64,000 nt of DNA, taken from positions 1 to 64,000 of the forward strand of contig JAIOQA010000108.1 in the NCBI GenBank assembly GCA_021413675.1. Direction: 5' to 3'. The notes under the pieces were generated by a model. It worked only from the letters and a program-made list of their open reading frames with translations, ran no database searches and had not been told where the DNA came from. The first letter of the stretch is position 1; every line of letters starts with the position of its first letter. This DNA comes from Deltaproteobacteria bacterium. Its GTDB lineage: Bacteria > Myxococcota_A > Polyangia > Haliangiales > Haliangiaceae. Both the position numbers and the translations under genes were made by a program. Shown one piece after another: positions 1 to 12,396 of the stretch.

Positions 1-1306
<1,306 letters not shown>

Positions 1307-1312
1307 CGCGTC

Positions 1313-1318
1313 ATCATA
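1313..1318 (-). promoter_or_regulatory. -10 element TATGAT, leaderless start of the kinase
   Basis: A perfect sigma-70-type -10 hexamer lies 6 nt upstream of the GTG at 1306, so the transcript would begin at or next to the start codon. No convincing -35 and no ribosome binding site are visible. Confidence 0.7.
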
Positions 1319-1392
1319 CCCGCGCCGCGCGGACCCGGGCGATCGCGACCGCCGCGCGTTGCGCCGCGCGACCGGAATCGCGAGGCTGTCGC

Positions 1393-2454
1393 ATGATCGA
1401 AGGCGCCGCGGCTCCCCACCCCACCGCCGCGCGTGCGTCGGTCCGCGAGCTGCGCCCGGCGCTGGAGCGGGCCGGGGTGTTCGCGTCGAGTCGCGGCTAC
1501 CACGCGGCCTGGCTCACCGCGATCCTCGCGCTCTACGCCGGCGCGTTCGCGGTCATGCTCGCCGCCCCGGGCTGGCCGCTGCGCATCGGCGCGATCGCCG
1601 CGGGCGCGCTCGCGATGGCGCAGCTCGGGCTGTTCGCGCACGAGGTCGGCCACGGCGCGGTCACGCCGCGCCGCCGCCCGCGCGAGGCCCTCGGCCAGCT
1701 CACCAACAGCGTGCTGATGGGCTTCGGCCACAGCCACTGGCGCACCACCCACGCCACGCACCACAACCACCCCAACCGCCTCGGCGTCGATCCGGACATC
1801 GACAACGCGCCGGGCTTCGCGCTGCACGAGCACGGCGCGCGGACCCGCCCCGGGGTCGCCGCGCGCCACCAGCCCGCGCTCCTGTTCGCGGCGTTCCTCT
1901 TGTGGGGCTTCGGCATCCGGGTCGCCGCCGCGGCCCACGCGGTGCGCCGGTTCGATCGCCGCACCGCCGTCGATCTCGTCGGCCTCGCGCTCCACCTCGG
2001 GCTGTGGTTCGGCGTGCCGCTCGCGCTCGGCGTGGGCCGCGAGGTCGCGCTCGACTACGTGATCATGACCGTCGCGAACGGCGTGTACATGGCCGCGATC
2101 CTGGTGCCGCCGCACGTCGGCCGGGGCACGAGCACCGCCGCGAGCGAGCTGCCGTGGTTCGAACGCCAGGTCGCGATGTCGCGCAACTTCGGGACCTCGC
2201 GGATGAGCACGCTCCTCTCCGGCGGGCTCAACCTGCAGGTCGAGCACCACCTGCTGCCGTGGGTGCCCTACACCCGGCTGCACCGCGCGCAGCCGATCAT
2301 CGAGGCCTACTGCCGCGCCCGCCACCTGCCCTATCACGCGACCAGCTACTGGGGCGCGTGGCGCGAGGTCACCGCGCACCTGCGCGCGATGGGCACGATC
2401 GCGCGCGCCGCGAAGGCCGCGCCAGTCGCTACTCCGACTCCTCGCACCTCGTGA
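1393..2454 (+). CDS. Membrane fatty-acid desaturase
   Basis: Di-iron integral membrane desaturase, 353 aa, that would introduce a double bond into a membrane acyl chain using O2 and an electron donor. The three histidine boxes are present: HEVGH at about residue 81, THATHHNH at about 118, and the QVEHHLLP box at about 278. The third box in the QxxHH form is typical of the front-end/acyl-lipid desaturases. Hydrophobic stretches flank the boxes ([18 protein letters not shown] and [18 protein letters not shown] near the N-terminus). ATG at 1393 is the only start that keeps the first membrane segment. It is divergent from the kinase (86 bp apart) and convergent with the small gene at 2429, with a 26-bp tail overlap. 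Regiospecificity cannot be told from sequence. Confidence 0.93.
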   Translation: MIEGAAAPHPTAARASVRELRPALERAGVFASSRGYHAAWLTAILALYAGAFAVMLAAPGWPLRIGAIAAGALAMAQLGLFAHEVGHGAVTPRRRPREALGQLTNSVLMGFGHSHWRTTHATHHNHPNRLGVDPDIDNAPGFALHEHGARTRPGVAARHQPALLFAAFLLWGFGIRVAAAAHAVRRFDRRTAVDLVGLALHLGLWFGVPLALGVGREVALDYVIMTVANGVYMAAILVPPHVGRGTSTAASELPWFERQVAMSRNFGTSRMSTLLSGGLNLQVEHHLLPWVPYTRLHRAQPIIEAYCRARHLPYHATSYWGAWREVTAHLRAMGTIARAAKAAPVATPTPRTS

Positions 2455-2611
2455 CCGGGCGCTCGAGCCACTCGAGCGCCTCGGGCATCTCGTCGATCGT
2501 CTCGGCGTCCCACTCGTCCCGCTCCGGCGCCTCCGCGCAGTCGACATCGGGCACGGGCGTGGCCTCGACCGACGCGAAGGTGGAGAGATCGAGCAGGTCG
2601 ACGACCGACAT
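2429..2611 (-). CDS. Small acidic hypothetical protein (60 aa)
   Basis: Unrecognised, 60 residues beginning MSVVDLLDLSTFASVEA and very rich in Glu/Asp. It has no signal peptide or membrane segment. The reading frame stays open 90 codons back to 2701, but the ATG at 2611 has a GGAG just upstream and the codons before it look non-coding. The short acidic leader starting with 'LDLS' resembles the leader segments of small peptide-type genes, which cannot be proved here. It overlaps the end of the desaturase gene tail to tail. Confidence 0.5.
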   Translation of the reverse strand: MSVVDLLDLSTFASVEATPVPDVDCAEAPERDEWDAETIDEMPEALEWLERPVTRCEESE

Positions 2612-2880
2612 GTCTCCGGTGTACGGCCGCGCCGGGAATCCCTGACTCGTACAACCTGGCAAAGAGCGGCGACCGCGCTGGAACGGACCGTTCCCGGCCA
2701 TCCACGCAGCCGCGCATGGTGTCGGCGATCCCGGCTGCGACAGGTGCGGCAGCGGGCCCGCGCGTCGGTGATCGCGTCGCGCGCGCGATGTGCGCGCGGT
2801 GTGCGTGCGCCGCGCCCTCGCCGATCGGGCGGGACGCTACCTATTGTCGCAGGACGGCGCGCGCTGTAGACACATGGGCC

Positions 2881-4730
<1,850 letters not shown>

Positions 4731-4734
<4 letters not shown>

Positions 4735-6554
4735 CCACCGCGACCGCGCCCGCGCCGGTCCGTCAGGGGCGCCGCGGCGCCGAGGCCGAGGAGCACCTCG
4801 GCAAGGCCTACGACCTCGCGCTCATGCGCCGGCTGTGGCGCTTCATCGTGCCGCACAAGCGGCTGGTGTGGATCGCGTTCCTGCTGATCCCGTCGACGAT
4901 CGGCCTCGAGCTGGCGCAGCCGTGGCTGCTCAAGGTCGCGGTCACCGACTACATCGCGCCCCAGCAGTTCGCCGGCTTCGGCAGCCTCATCGCGCTGTAC
5001 GCGCTCCTGGTCGCGGCCCAGGCCGGCTCGTCGTACCTCGAGCAGTGGGTGCTGCAGCTGCTCGGCCAGCGCGCGATGCACGACCTGCGCATCGCGATCT
5101 ACGACCACGTGCTGCGCCAGCGCACCGCGTTCTTCGATCGCATGCCGGTCGGGCGGCTCATGACCCGCATGACCAACGACATCGAGAGCATCAACGAGAT
5201 GTTCGCGGCGGGCGTGGTCACGCTGCTCGCCGACTTCGTCAAGATGCTGGCGATCGTCGGCATCATGATGTGGATGAGCGTGCAGCTCACGCTCATGACC
5301 TTCGTGAGCCTGCCGTTCCTGGTCATCCTCGTGAACTACGCGCGCAAGCTCATGCGCCGGTCGTTCCGCGAGATCCGGGTGCGCCTGGCCGCGATGAACG
5401 CGTTCCTGCAGGAGCACCTGTCGGGCGTGCGCGTGGTCCAGCTGTTCCGGCGCGAGGCCGCGGCGCGCGGTGAGTACGACGAGATCAACGCCGGCCACCG
5501 CGACGCCTACCTCGACTCGATCCGCGCCGACGCGATGATGTACGCGCTGGTCGAGGCGATCGGCGTGCTCGCGATCGGCCTGGTCGCCTGGATGGCGGCG
5601 ATGCTCGCCGGCGCTGGCCCCGACACCGCGACCCAGCTCGGCGTGGTCGCCGGCTTCATCGAATACATCAACAAGTTCTTCATCCCGGTCCGCGACCTGT
5701 CGGCCAAGTACGCCGTCATGCAGGGCGCGATGGCCGCCACCGAGCGCATCACCCAGCTCCTCGACATGGAGGAGCCCGACGCGCCGGCGCGTGCCGTGGC
5801 CGCGGCCGTGGTCGAGGACCGGGCCGCGTCGCTGGTCTGCTTCGACGACGTCCACTTCGCGTACGCCCAGGGCGAGCCGGTGCTGCGCGGCGTGAGCTTC
5901 GACATCCCGCGCGGCGCGACCGTCGCGGTGGTCGGCGCCACCGGCTCGGGCAAGTCGACGCTCATCAAGCTGCTCACGCGCCTCTACGAGATCGAGGACG
6001 GCGCGATCCGCCTGGCCGGCGTCGACGTGCGCGACCAGAAGGTCGACGAGCTGCGCCGCCGGGTCACGGTCGTGTCGCAGGACGTCTTCCTGTTCGGCGG
6101 CACCGTGCTCGAGAACCTGATCGCCGGCACCACCAAGGACCGCGCCGCCGCCGAGCAGGCGCTGGTGCGGGTCGGCGCCGATCGCGTGCTCGCGCGCCGG
6201 CCCGAGGGCCTCGACACGATGGTCGCCGACCGCGGCGCCAACTTCTCGGCCGGCGAGCGCCAGCTGCTCGCGTTCGCGCGCGCGATGGTCCGCGATCCCG
6301 AGGTGCTGGTCCTCGACGAGGCGACCGCGCACGTCGATCCCGAGAGCGAGGGCCTGATCGAGAAGGGCATCGCCCTGCTGATGCGCGGGCGCACGACCCT
6401 GGTCATCGCGCACCGCCTGTCGACGATCCGCAACGCCGACCTCATCCTCGTCATGTCGCGCGGCCAGATCGTGGAGCGCGGCACCCACGACGAGCTGGTC
6501 GCGCACGGCGGGGTCTACGCCGCGCTCGAGCGCACCTTCAGCCGGCGCGACTGA
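4731..6554 (+). CDS. ABC exporter half-transporter, subunit 2 (degenerate signature motif)
   Basis: Second half of the heterodimeric type I exporter, 607 aa: membrane domain about residues 35-320 and ATPase with Walker A GATGSGKST, Q-loop VSQDVFLFGG, Walker B LVLDEATAHVD with the catalytic Glu, and H-loop AHRLSTI. Its signature is FSAGERQ instead of LSGGQ. Pairing with subunit 1 therefore gives one intact site (Glu here plus LSGGQ there) and one degenerate site (Asp there plus FSAGE here), the known arrangement in MdlAB, BmrCD and TM287/288-type exporters. It starts at the GTG that overlaps the stop of subunit 1, with a strong AGGAGG 8 nt upstream. It works in the inner membrane. Confidence 0.94.
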
Positions 6555-6560
6555 CGCGCG

Positions 6561-7487
6561 ATGGGCGAGGACGACGAGCAGAAGGCGCTGGCGACGATCG
6601 CGCCGGTGCCGCCGCTGGTGCGCGCGAAGGATCTGGCGAGCGCGACCGCCGGCACCGTGGTCTACATCGATCGCCGTGGCCAGGTCCGATCGTGGCGGCG
6701 GGTCCAGGCCCGGCAGATCGCGGTCGCCGGCGCCTTCGGGCTGAGCGCGCTCTATCTGGTCGCCTTCGGCGGCGCGTTCGGCCTGGCATGGGCGGCGATC
6801 ACCGGCGGGTTCGTCGCGTTCCGCACGCGCCAGGTCCGGCAACTCACCCGCGGCTTCCGGCTGCTCACGGCCGATCGCATCGACGAGGCCCGCGTGGTGT
6901 TCGAGGACCTGTCGCGCCAGCGGATCCCGCCGCGCCTGCAGGCGCTGGTCGAACAGAACCTCGCGGCCTGCCACGCGCGGCGCTCGGAGTTCGAACCGGC
7001 CCTCGATCAGATCCGCGACGCGCTCGCCTGGCACGCGCGCAGCGGCAACCGCCAGCCGCACGCCACCACCGCGGCCTACGCCGAGGTCGGCCTGCTCGTC
7101 GAGCTCGGCCGCACCGCCGAGGCTCGCACGCTGTTCGCGCAGCGGTTCCCCCACGTGCCGGACGGCGACTACCTGCGCGTGCTGCACTGGCTGAACGAGC
7201 TCAACCTGTGCTTCGCCGAGGGCACCCACGCGCTCTCGCCCGACGAGCTCCACGATCGCGCGCGGGTCGCGCTCGGCATGACCTCGAGCGCGGGGCTGCT
7301 CGGCCTCCTCGCCTGGGCCCATCACCACCTGGGCGATCTCGATCAGGCCTGGCACCTGCTGCGCGAGGCCGAGGATCGGCGCGAGCCGCGCCTCGAGCGC
7401 ACCGCGCCCCGCCTCCACGCCTGGATGGTCGCGCACCGTGACGAGGCCCAGGCCGCCGCCGATCGCGATCCGCTCGACGCCCTGTAG
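6561..7487 (+). CDS. Membrane-anchored TPR-like hypothetical protein
   Basis: No named family recognised. The 308 aa consist of a short cytoplasmic N-terminus, one or two hydrophobic segments at about residues 52-85 (IAVAGAFGLSALYLVAFGG and FGLAWAAITGGFVAF), then a helical region of tetratricopeptide-like pairs (RGFRLLTADRIDEARVVFED, DQIRDALAWHARSG, LLVELGRTAEARTLF, HHLGDLDQAWHLLREAED). It starts only 6 bp after the exporter gene and is probably in the same transcript, so it could be an accessory of the exporter; that is inference. No SD-like sequence is obvious before ATG 6561. Confidence 0.7.
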   Translation: MGEDDEQKALATIAPVPPLVRAKDLASATAGTVVYIDRRGQVRSWRRVQARQIAVAGAFGLSALYLVAFGGAFGLAWAAITGGFVAFRTRQVRQLTRGFRLLTADRIDEARVVFEDLSRQRIPPRLQALVEQNLAACHARRSEFEPALDQIRDALAWHARSGNRQPHATTAAYAEVGLLVELGRTAEARTLFAQRFPHVPDGDYLRVLHWLNELNLCFAEGTHALSPDELHDRARVALGMTSSAGLLGLLAWAHHHLGDLDQAWHLLREAEDRREPRLERTAPRLHAWMVAHRDEAQAAADRDPLDAL

Positions 7488-7574
7488 CGTCCCTGCATCG
7501 CCGGTCCGCGCGCCGGACAGCGCCTGCCAGCTCCGCGCGCCCCGCGCGCGACCGCGCCGTGCGACATCGACCGG

Positions 7575-8795
7575 ATGACTCGCCGGAGCCTGGTCTCGAC
7601 CGCGCTGTTCCTCTCGCTGGCCCTCGCGGCCTGCGGCGACAACCTCGCCGCCATCGATCCGGCGCCGGACGCCGGCCTCCCGGGCACGCCCGACGCGCCG
7701 ACCTTCACGCCGGCGCCCCACCCCGCCGCGCCCCAGGTCATCGGCGCCGGCGGTCCGGTGCTCGCCACGCCCGTCGTGGTGCCGATCTTCTTCACCGGCG
7801 ATGGCGACTTCCAGGCCGAGACCGAGAAGTTCCTCGGCCAGCTCGCGACCTCCGACTACTGGCACGCCACGACCAGCGAGTACGGCGTCGGGCCGCTGAC
7901 GATCAAGCCGACGATCGTCTCGACCGATCCGGTGCCGACCACCGACTCGGGCCTGCAGGCCTGGATCGAGACGATGACCGATGGCACCCACGCCGGCTGG
8001 CCGGTCGCCGACGCGAACACGATCTTCGCGGTGTTCCTGCCCAAGGGCGCGATCGTCAGCGAGGGCGGCAGCACGAGCTGCGTCGACTACGGCGCGTACC
8101 ACAACGAGGGCATGACCGCGTCGGGCCAGGCGGTCATCTACGCGCTCATGCCCCGCTGCGGCGGCGCGTCGGTGCTCGACAACCTCACCGTCTCGACCAG
8201 CCACGAGCTGGTCGAGGCCGCGACCGATCCGCTGCCGTTCACCGCGCCGGCGTTCGTCGAGCTCGACGCCGAACACTATGTGTGGGGCCAGACGCCGGGC
8301 GGCGAGCTCGGTGACATGTGCGAGTACGTCGCGGCGGCGCCGCAGCGCCTGGTCGGCCTCTATCAGGTGCAGCGCTCGTGGTCGAACGCCTCGGCCGCCG
8401 CCGGCCACGACCCATGCGTGCCGGCGATGACCACGCCGTACCTCGGCGTCGCGCCGGTGCTCGACGAGGACATCATGCTCATGACCCGCGATGGCGCGAT
8501 CACCACCAAGGGCGTCGCGATCCCGGTGTCGACCTCGAAGACGATCGAGGTCGATCTCTTCAGCGACGGCCCGACCGGCGACTGGACCGTCGAGGCCGTC
8601 GACGTCGCGTCGGCGCTGCGCGGCCAGGCCGCCCAGCTGACCTTCGCGTGGGACAAGACCACGGGCCACAACGGCGACAAGCTGATGCTCACGATCACCC
8701 ACGCCGTCTCTGGCCGCCGCGGCAGCGAGTTCTACGTCTCCGCCTCGGATGGCACCAAGACCCAGTCGCTCTGGTTCGGGCTCGTCGGCAACTGA
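7575..8795 (+). CDS. Lipoprotein with HELVE metalloprotease-like motif
   Basis: The 406-aa secreted lipoprotein has a signal peptide with lipobox LALAAC (Cys about residue 20) followed by GDN and a Pro/Ala linker. The motif SHELVEAATDP near residue 215 resembles the HExxxxxTxP patch of secreted putative zinc peptidases and of EXORDIUM/phosphate-induced-protein-like domains. Segments such as PVVVPIFFTGDGDFQ, KFLGQL and STSCVDYGAYHNEG agree with that fold. A beta-rich C-terminal domain (about 300-406) follows and looks like a carbohydrate or protein binding module. Activity has not been shown for close relatives that I know of. It stands alone, 87 bp after the TPR gene. Confidence 0.7.
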   Translation: MTRRSLVSTALFLSLALAACGDNLAAIDPAPDAGLPGTPDAPTFTPAPHPAAPQVIGAGGPVLATPVVVPIFFTGDGDFQAETEKFLGQLATSDYWHATTSEYGVGPLTIKPTIVSTDPVPTTDSGLQAWIETMTDGTHAGWPVADANTIFAVFLPKGAIVSEGGSTSCVDYGAYHNEGMTASGQAVIYALMPRCGGASVLDNLTVSTSHELVEAATDPLPFTAPAFVELDAEHYVWGQTPGGELGDMCEYVAAAPQRLVGLYQVQRSWSNASAAAGHDPCVPAMTTPYLGVAPVLDEDIMLMTRDGAITTKGVAIPVSTSKTIEVDLFSDGPTGDWTVEAVDVASALRGQAAQLTFAWDKTTGHNGDKLMLTITHAVSGRRGSEFYVSASDGTKTQSLWFGLVGN

Positions 8796-8830
8796 CCGAG
8801 ACCGCGCGAGCGCGCGCGACCGCGCTGCGG

Positions 8831-8836
8831 TAGCGT
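8831..8836 (+). promoter_or_regulatory. -10 like TAGCGT before rlaP-like gene
   Basis: TAGCGT ends 8 nt before ATG 8845. It is a moderate match on its own, but it repeats the leaderless layout seen at other genes in this window. No SD is visible. Confidence 0.4.
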
Positions 8837-8844
8837 CCAGCGTC

Positions 8845-9720
8845 ATGAGCCTGCGCAGCGTGATCGCCTCCGGCGCCAAGGTCAGCCCGCCCGGCTGGCT
8901 GCCCGACAACCTCTGCTACGAGACGATGATGGGCAGCGTCGCGTACGGCGTGTCGGCGGATACGTCGGACATGGACGTCTACGGCATCTGCCTGCCGCCC
9001 AAGGACGCGGTGTTCCCGCACCTGGCCGGCGAGATCTTCGGCTTCGGCGCGCAGATCAAGCGCTTCGAGACCTGGCAGGAGCACCACGTCGCCGCCCACG
9101 GCAAGTCGTGGGACTTCGCGATCTACGGCATCGTGCGGTTCTTCCAGCTGGCGATGGAGAACAACCCCAACGTCATCGACTCGCTGTTCACGCCCCGGCG
9201 CTGCGTGCTGTCGTCGACGGCGCTTGGCGAGTACATCCGCGAGCACCGCGTGGACTTCCTGCACAAGGGCGCGTGGCACAAGTTCAAGGGCTACGCCTAC
9301 AGCCAGCTCAACAAGATCAAGACCAAGGCGCCGACCGGCAAGCGCGCCGAGCTGGTCGAGCAGTTCGGCTACGACGTGAAGTTCGCGTACCACGTCGTGC
9401 GCCTGCTGCTCGAGGTCGAGCAGATCCTGGTCGCGCGCGACATCGACCTCGAGCGCGACCGCGAGCAACTGAAGGCGATCCGCCGCGGCGAGTGGACGCT
9501 GCCGCAGCTCGAGCAGTGGGCGCAGGACAAGGAGAAGGCGCTCGAGGCGCTCTACCACACGAGCACCGTGCCCTATGGCCCCGACGAGGCGCTGCTCAAG
9601 CGCCACCTGCTCCACTGCCTCGAGATGCACTACGGCGATCTGTCCGCCGCCGTGGTGCAGCCCGACGAGGCGCTGACCGTGCTGCGCACGATCGCCGAGC
9701 TCACGCAGCGGTACCGCTAG
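8845..9720 (+). CDS. RlaP-type nucleotidyltransferase (RNA ligase-associated polymerase beta family)
   Basis: The 291-aa predicted nucleotidyltransferase belongs to the DNA-polymerase-beta superfamily that accompanies RNA ligases (RlaP). The fold signature GSVAYGVSADTSDMDVYG near residue 33 contains the GS motif and the D-x-D metal ligands. Further on are FGFGAQIKRFETWQ, the helical part FFQLAMENNPNVIDSLF and GYAYSQL, typical of this family. The likely role is adding or healing nucleotides at damaged RNA ends before ligation. The frame extends upstream, but ATG 8845 is the start of the conserved fold and has a -10 box just before it. Its stop codon is one base from the stop of a convergent RNA ligase gene, which strengthens both assignments. 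Confidence 0.88.
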   Translation: MSLRSVIASGAKVSPPGWLPDNLCYETMMGSVAYGVSADTSDMDVYGICLPPKDAVFPHLAGEIFGFGAQIKRFETWQEHHVAAHGKSWDFAIYGIVRFFQLAMENNPNVIDSLFTPRRCVLSSTALGEYIREHRVDFLHKGAWHKFKGYAYSQLNKIKTKAPTGKRAELVEQFGYDVKFAYHVVRLLLEVEQILVARDIDLERDREQLKAIRRGEWTLPQLEQWAQDKEKALEALYHTSTVPYGPDEALLKRHLLHCLEMHYGDLSAAVVQPDEALTVLRTIAELTQRYR

Positions 9721-9721
9721 G

Positions 9722-10699
9722 CTACGCGGGCGGCGCGAGGAACCAGCTCCGCGCCCGCACCCGGATCGCCTTGTCGACCTGCGCGAAGGTCAGGCCCGCG
9801 GCCTCGAGCTCGGCCACCGACTCCTTGCGCACGTCGGCCGCGATCCAGTCGAGGAACGCGCCGGTCTTCGCCGGCGCGCGGCCGCCGATCGCCTCCACGC
9901 CCTGCGCGAGCCGGGCCTCGGTCACCATCAGCGCGACGAGCTCGTCGACCGACGCGACCACCGCGGCGTCGACGGCGACCGCAGTCTTCGTGCCCGCGGT
10001 GCGGTGCTTCTCGCCCTTGGCCTTGAACATCAGCTGCGCGAGCCCCGCCGGATCGCGCGGCGGCGCGGCGCCATCGACGGCGACCGGGTAGAACACCAGG
10101 CCCTCGCCGAGCCCGCTGATGCCGAGCGCGCGCTTGACCCACGGATCCTCGCGCTCGACCGCCGCCACGCGATCATTCAACAGGCTCGCCGCCGCCTCGA
10201 GCGCCGCGCGATCGCCGTAGTCGATCGCGATGACCTCGTCCTCCCACGGCAGGACGTGCAGCTCCGCCGGCGCGCTCGCCGGCACGAGCGCGCGCAGCGC
10301 CTCGGGCTCGAACGTGATGAGTCCGTCGGCCTGGGCCGCGAACACGCAGAACAGCTTGGTCGGCGCCGCCGAGATCGCCATGCCCTTCTCGACGCCGGGG
10401 CCGCACCACTCGCCGAAGACCACGGTGCCCTGCGGCAGCGCGGCGAAGGACTCGGCGTGGCGCTCGACCCAGGCCGCGAAGCCCTTGTAGTCGGCCGCGG
10501 GCGTGAGCAAGGCGGTGCGGCTCTGCGCGACGACGCCGTCGGCGGTGACCTGCACGGCGCAGTTCGAGCCGTGCAGCTTCACCTTCGCGCGATAGGCGAC
10601 GACCGGGAACGGCCGGCCGAGGTCGTGGAGGTGTCCGAGCGTGCGGACGACGTTGTGGAGCAGCTCGATGCTGGCCCAGGAGACGTGCGTGGTGGACAT
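9722..10699 (-). CDS. Rnl2-like RNA ligase family protein
   Basis: The 325-aa ATP-dependent nucleotidyltransferase would join RNA ends through a lysyl-AMP and an activated 5' phosphate. Motif I is KLHGSN with the acceptor lysine at about residue 41, matching KxHGxN of T4 Rnl2. Motif III/IIIa appears as VVFGEWCGPGV, motif IV as EGLVFYPV and motif V as LMFKAKGEKH, so the catalytic set is complete. An extra C-terminal helical domain (about 240-325) follows. The start is ATG 10699, with AAGGG 9 nt upstream. An in-frame ATG 16 codons upstream lacks such a site. It is convergent with the RlaP-type gene. An RNA repair role is inferred from that pairing. Confidence 0.9.
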   Translation of the reverse strand: MSTTHVSWASIELLHNVVRTLGHLHDLGRPFPVVAYRAKVKLHGSNCAVQVTADGVVAQSRTALLTPAADYKGFAAWVERHAESFAALPQGTVVFGEWCGPGVEKGMAISAAPTKLFCVFAAQADGLITFEPEALRALVPASAPAELHVLPWEDEVIAIDYGDRAALEAAASLLNDRVAAVEREDPWVKRALGISGLGEGLVFYPVAVDGAAPPRDPAGLAQLMFKAKGEKHRTAGTKTAVAVDAAVVASVDELVALMVTEARLAQGVEAIGGRAPAKTGAFLDWIAADVRKESVAELEAAGLTFAQVDKAIRVRARSWFLAPPA

Positions 10700-10850
10700 G
10701 CGGGCAAACCCTTCTCGCATCGCCCTGCGAGACTGCAGGACGTCCACCAGCGCTCTCGCGCACCCTGGTGATAATCGAGCGCCCCCGCGCGCGCAAGCCC
10801 GACCGCGCGGCTGGCGCGATCCGGACGCTCGCTGGCGCGCCCCGCCGCGC

Positions 10851-12320
10851 TCAGATCTTCTTGTTGCGGCGCTGCTGGAACGAGTACGGGCGGTGGACCG
10901 GCGCCTTCTTGTCGCCGTCGCCCTCTTCCTCGCTGATCGGCGTGCCCATCGGGCCCTCGGCGCCCTCGCGGAACTTGATGTGGTCGAGCGGGTTCTCGCC
11001 GACCAGCACCTGGGTCTGCTTGTCGATGAGATCGCCGAGGCCGTCGAGCTTGTCGATGTCGTCGAGGATGTCGTCGATCGAGGCGTAGCGCTCGCTGCGC
11101 GAGTCGCGGGTCATGCGATCGAAGATGTCGTCGATGCCCTTGGGCAGGTGGCTGTTGATCTGCGACGGCATCGGCGAGCGGCGGCCCGGCAGCTTCCGGG
11201 TCAACAGCTCGTAGAAGATGATGCCGAGCGCGTAGATGTCGGCCTGCGGGCCGGCGCTCATCGGGTCGGTGTACAGCTCCGGCGCCATGTACGCGACGTT
11301 GCCCATGCCGACGTAGACCTGGCGGATGACCGCGTGGTCGCGCTCGACGATGCGCTGGAAGCCGAAGTCCGAGACCTTGACGTTGCCGTAGCCGTCGATG
11401 AGCAACTGCTCGGGCTTGAGGCCGCGGTGGAACACGCGCTGGGCGTGGGCCGCGCGCAGCGCGTGCAGCGTCTGCAGCAGGTACTTGAAGACCAGCTCGA
11501 CCGGGATGTCCTCGGCGTCGCTGATGAGCCGCCGCGCCGAGCCATTGGGCGCGAGCTCGGTCACCACGTACGGGAACTCGCGGTCGAGGTTCACGTCGTG
11601 GATCGGCAGGATGTTGGGGTGCGCGAGCTGCGCGCACGCGCGGATCACATCCGTGAAGCGCCGCGTGATCTCGCCGCGCTGGTCCTCGCTGAAGAACCCG
11701 AACAGCTCGCGGATCTCCTTGAGCGAGACCTCGCGGTTGAGCGGCACCTGGCGCGCGCGATAGACGGTGCCGATGCCGCCCGAGCCCATCGACGCCAGCT
11801 TCTCGTAGCGGCTGTCGACGATCTCGGCGGAGGTGTGGATCTCGCCGCGGACGACGGCTGACGCCTGGCCACCGGAGTGCTGCACTTTTGCGATCGCCTC
11901 CTTGCGCTGCGCCGATGCCGAGGGCCCCGAGGTCTCGCGGCCGAGGGCCGCGGCGATCGCGCCCGAGTTGGTGCCGAGGCCGGGCGCGCCCGGCGCGGGG
12001 CCGACCTGCGAGCGGGTCTGGCGGAGCTTCTTGAAGTGCGCGACCGCGCGCTCGGTGAACTCGGCGAGGTCGGCGCCGTTGACCACCTGCTCGCCGTCGG
12101 GCGTGACCTCGAGCGAGCCGCCATTCTGGCGCAGGTATCCGGACTTCTCGAGGAAGCCGATGTACTCGGCGAACGGGATCGACACCGCGCCCTCGCACAC
12201 CCGACGGATGTCGTCGTAGCGATTCTGGCGGCCGTAGCGGGCCTCCGCCATGACGTTGGCGAGGATGAAGCGAGCCTCTTCACAGAGGACTTCCTTCGTG
12301 ACCTTGGCTCGACCTTCCAT
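10851..12320 (-). CDS. Ser/Thr pseudokinase with N-terminal winged-helix-like domain
   Basis: The 489 aa comprise an N-terminal helical module of about 100 residues (looks like a DNA- or protein-binding winged helix: EYIGFLEKSGYLRQNGGSL), a linker, and a protein-kinase fold from about 170 to 430. Glycine loop MGSGGIGTVYRA and the lysine in SLKEIRE (K201) are kept, and the metal-binding DFG is kept at 318-320. The catalytic loop, however, reads FHRGLKPEQ: the catalytic Asp is Gly at residue 300 and the Asn of KPEN is Gln. It therefore should bind ATP poorly or scaffold rather than phosphorylate. A charged C-terminal tail follows. A perfect TACAAT ends 7 nt before ATG 12320, giving a leaderless start. 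It is monocistronic. Confidence 0.9.
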   Translation of the reverse strand: MEGRAKVTKEVLCEEARFILANVMAEARYGRQNRYDDIRRVCEGAVSIPFAEYIGFLEKSGYLRQNGGSLEVTPDGEQVVNGADLAEFTERAVAHFKKLRQTRSQVGPAPGAPGLGTNSGAIAAALGRETSGPSASAQRKEAIAKVQHSGGQASAVVRGEIHTSAEIVDSRYEKLASMGSGGIGTVYRARQVPLNREVSLKEIRELFGFFSEDQRGEITRRFTDVIRACAQLAHPNILPIHDVNLDREFPYVVTELAPNGSARRLISDAEDIPVELVFKYLLQTLHALRAAHAQRVFHRGLKPEQLLIDGYGNVKVSDFGFQRIVERDHAVIRQVYVGMGNVAYMAPELYTDPMSAGPQADIYALGIIFYELLTRKLPGRRSPMPSQINSHLPKGIDDIFDRMTRDSRSERYASIDDILDDIDKLDGLGDLIDKQTQVLVGENPLDHIKFREGAEGPMGTPISEEEGDGDKKAPVHRPYSFQQRRNKKI

Positions 12321-12327
12321 CAGCGCG

Positions 12328-12333
12328 ATTGTA
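12328..12333 (-). promoter_or_regulatory. -10 element TACAAT, leaderless start of the pseudokinase
   Basis: A consensus-like -10 box with 7 nt to the ATG at 12320, with no room for an SD. It supports this start. Confidence 0.7.
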
Positions 12334-12396
12334 GGCGTCGGCGCGCGCGGGGGTCAAACGACCGGGGCCACCGTCTCGACGCAGATCGACGAACCG

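Noticed and set aside
2716-2880. N-terminal extension of ABC subunit 1
   Set aside because: Cys/Arg-rich, not family-like, and a promoter-like box lies inside it.
10641-11861. 406-codon plus-strand frame over the pseudokinase
   Set aside because: Antisense of a clear kinase fold; Asp/Val/Arg-rich without motifs.
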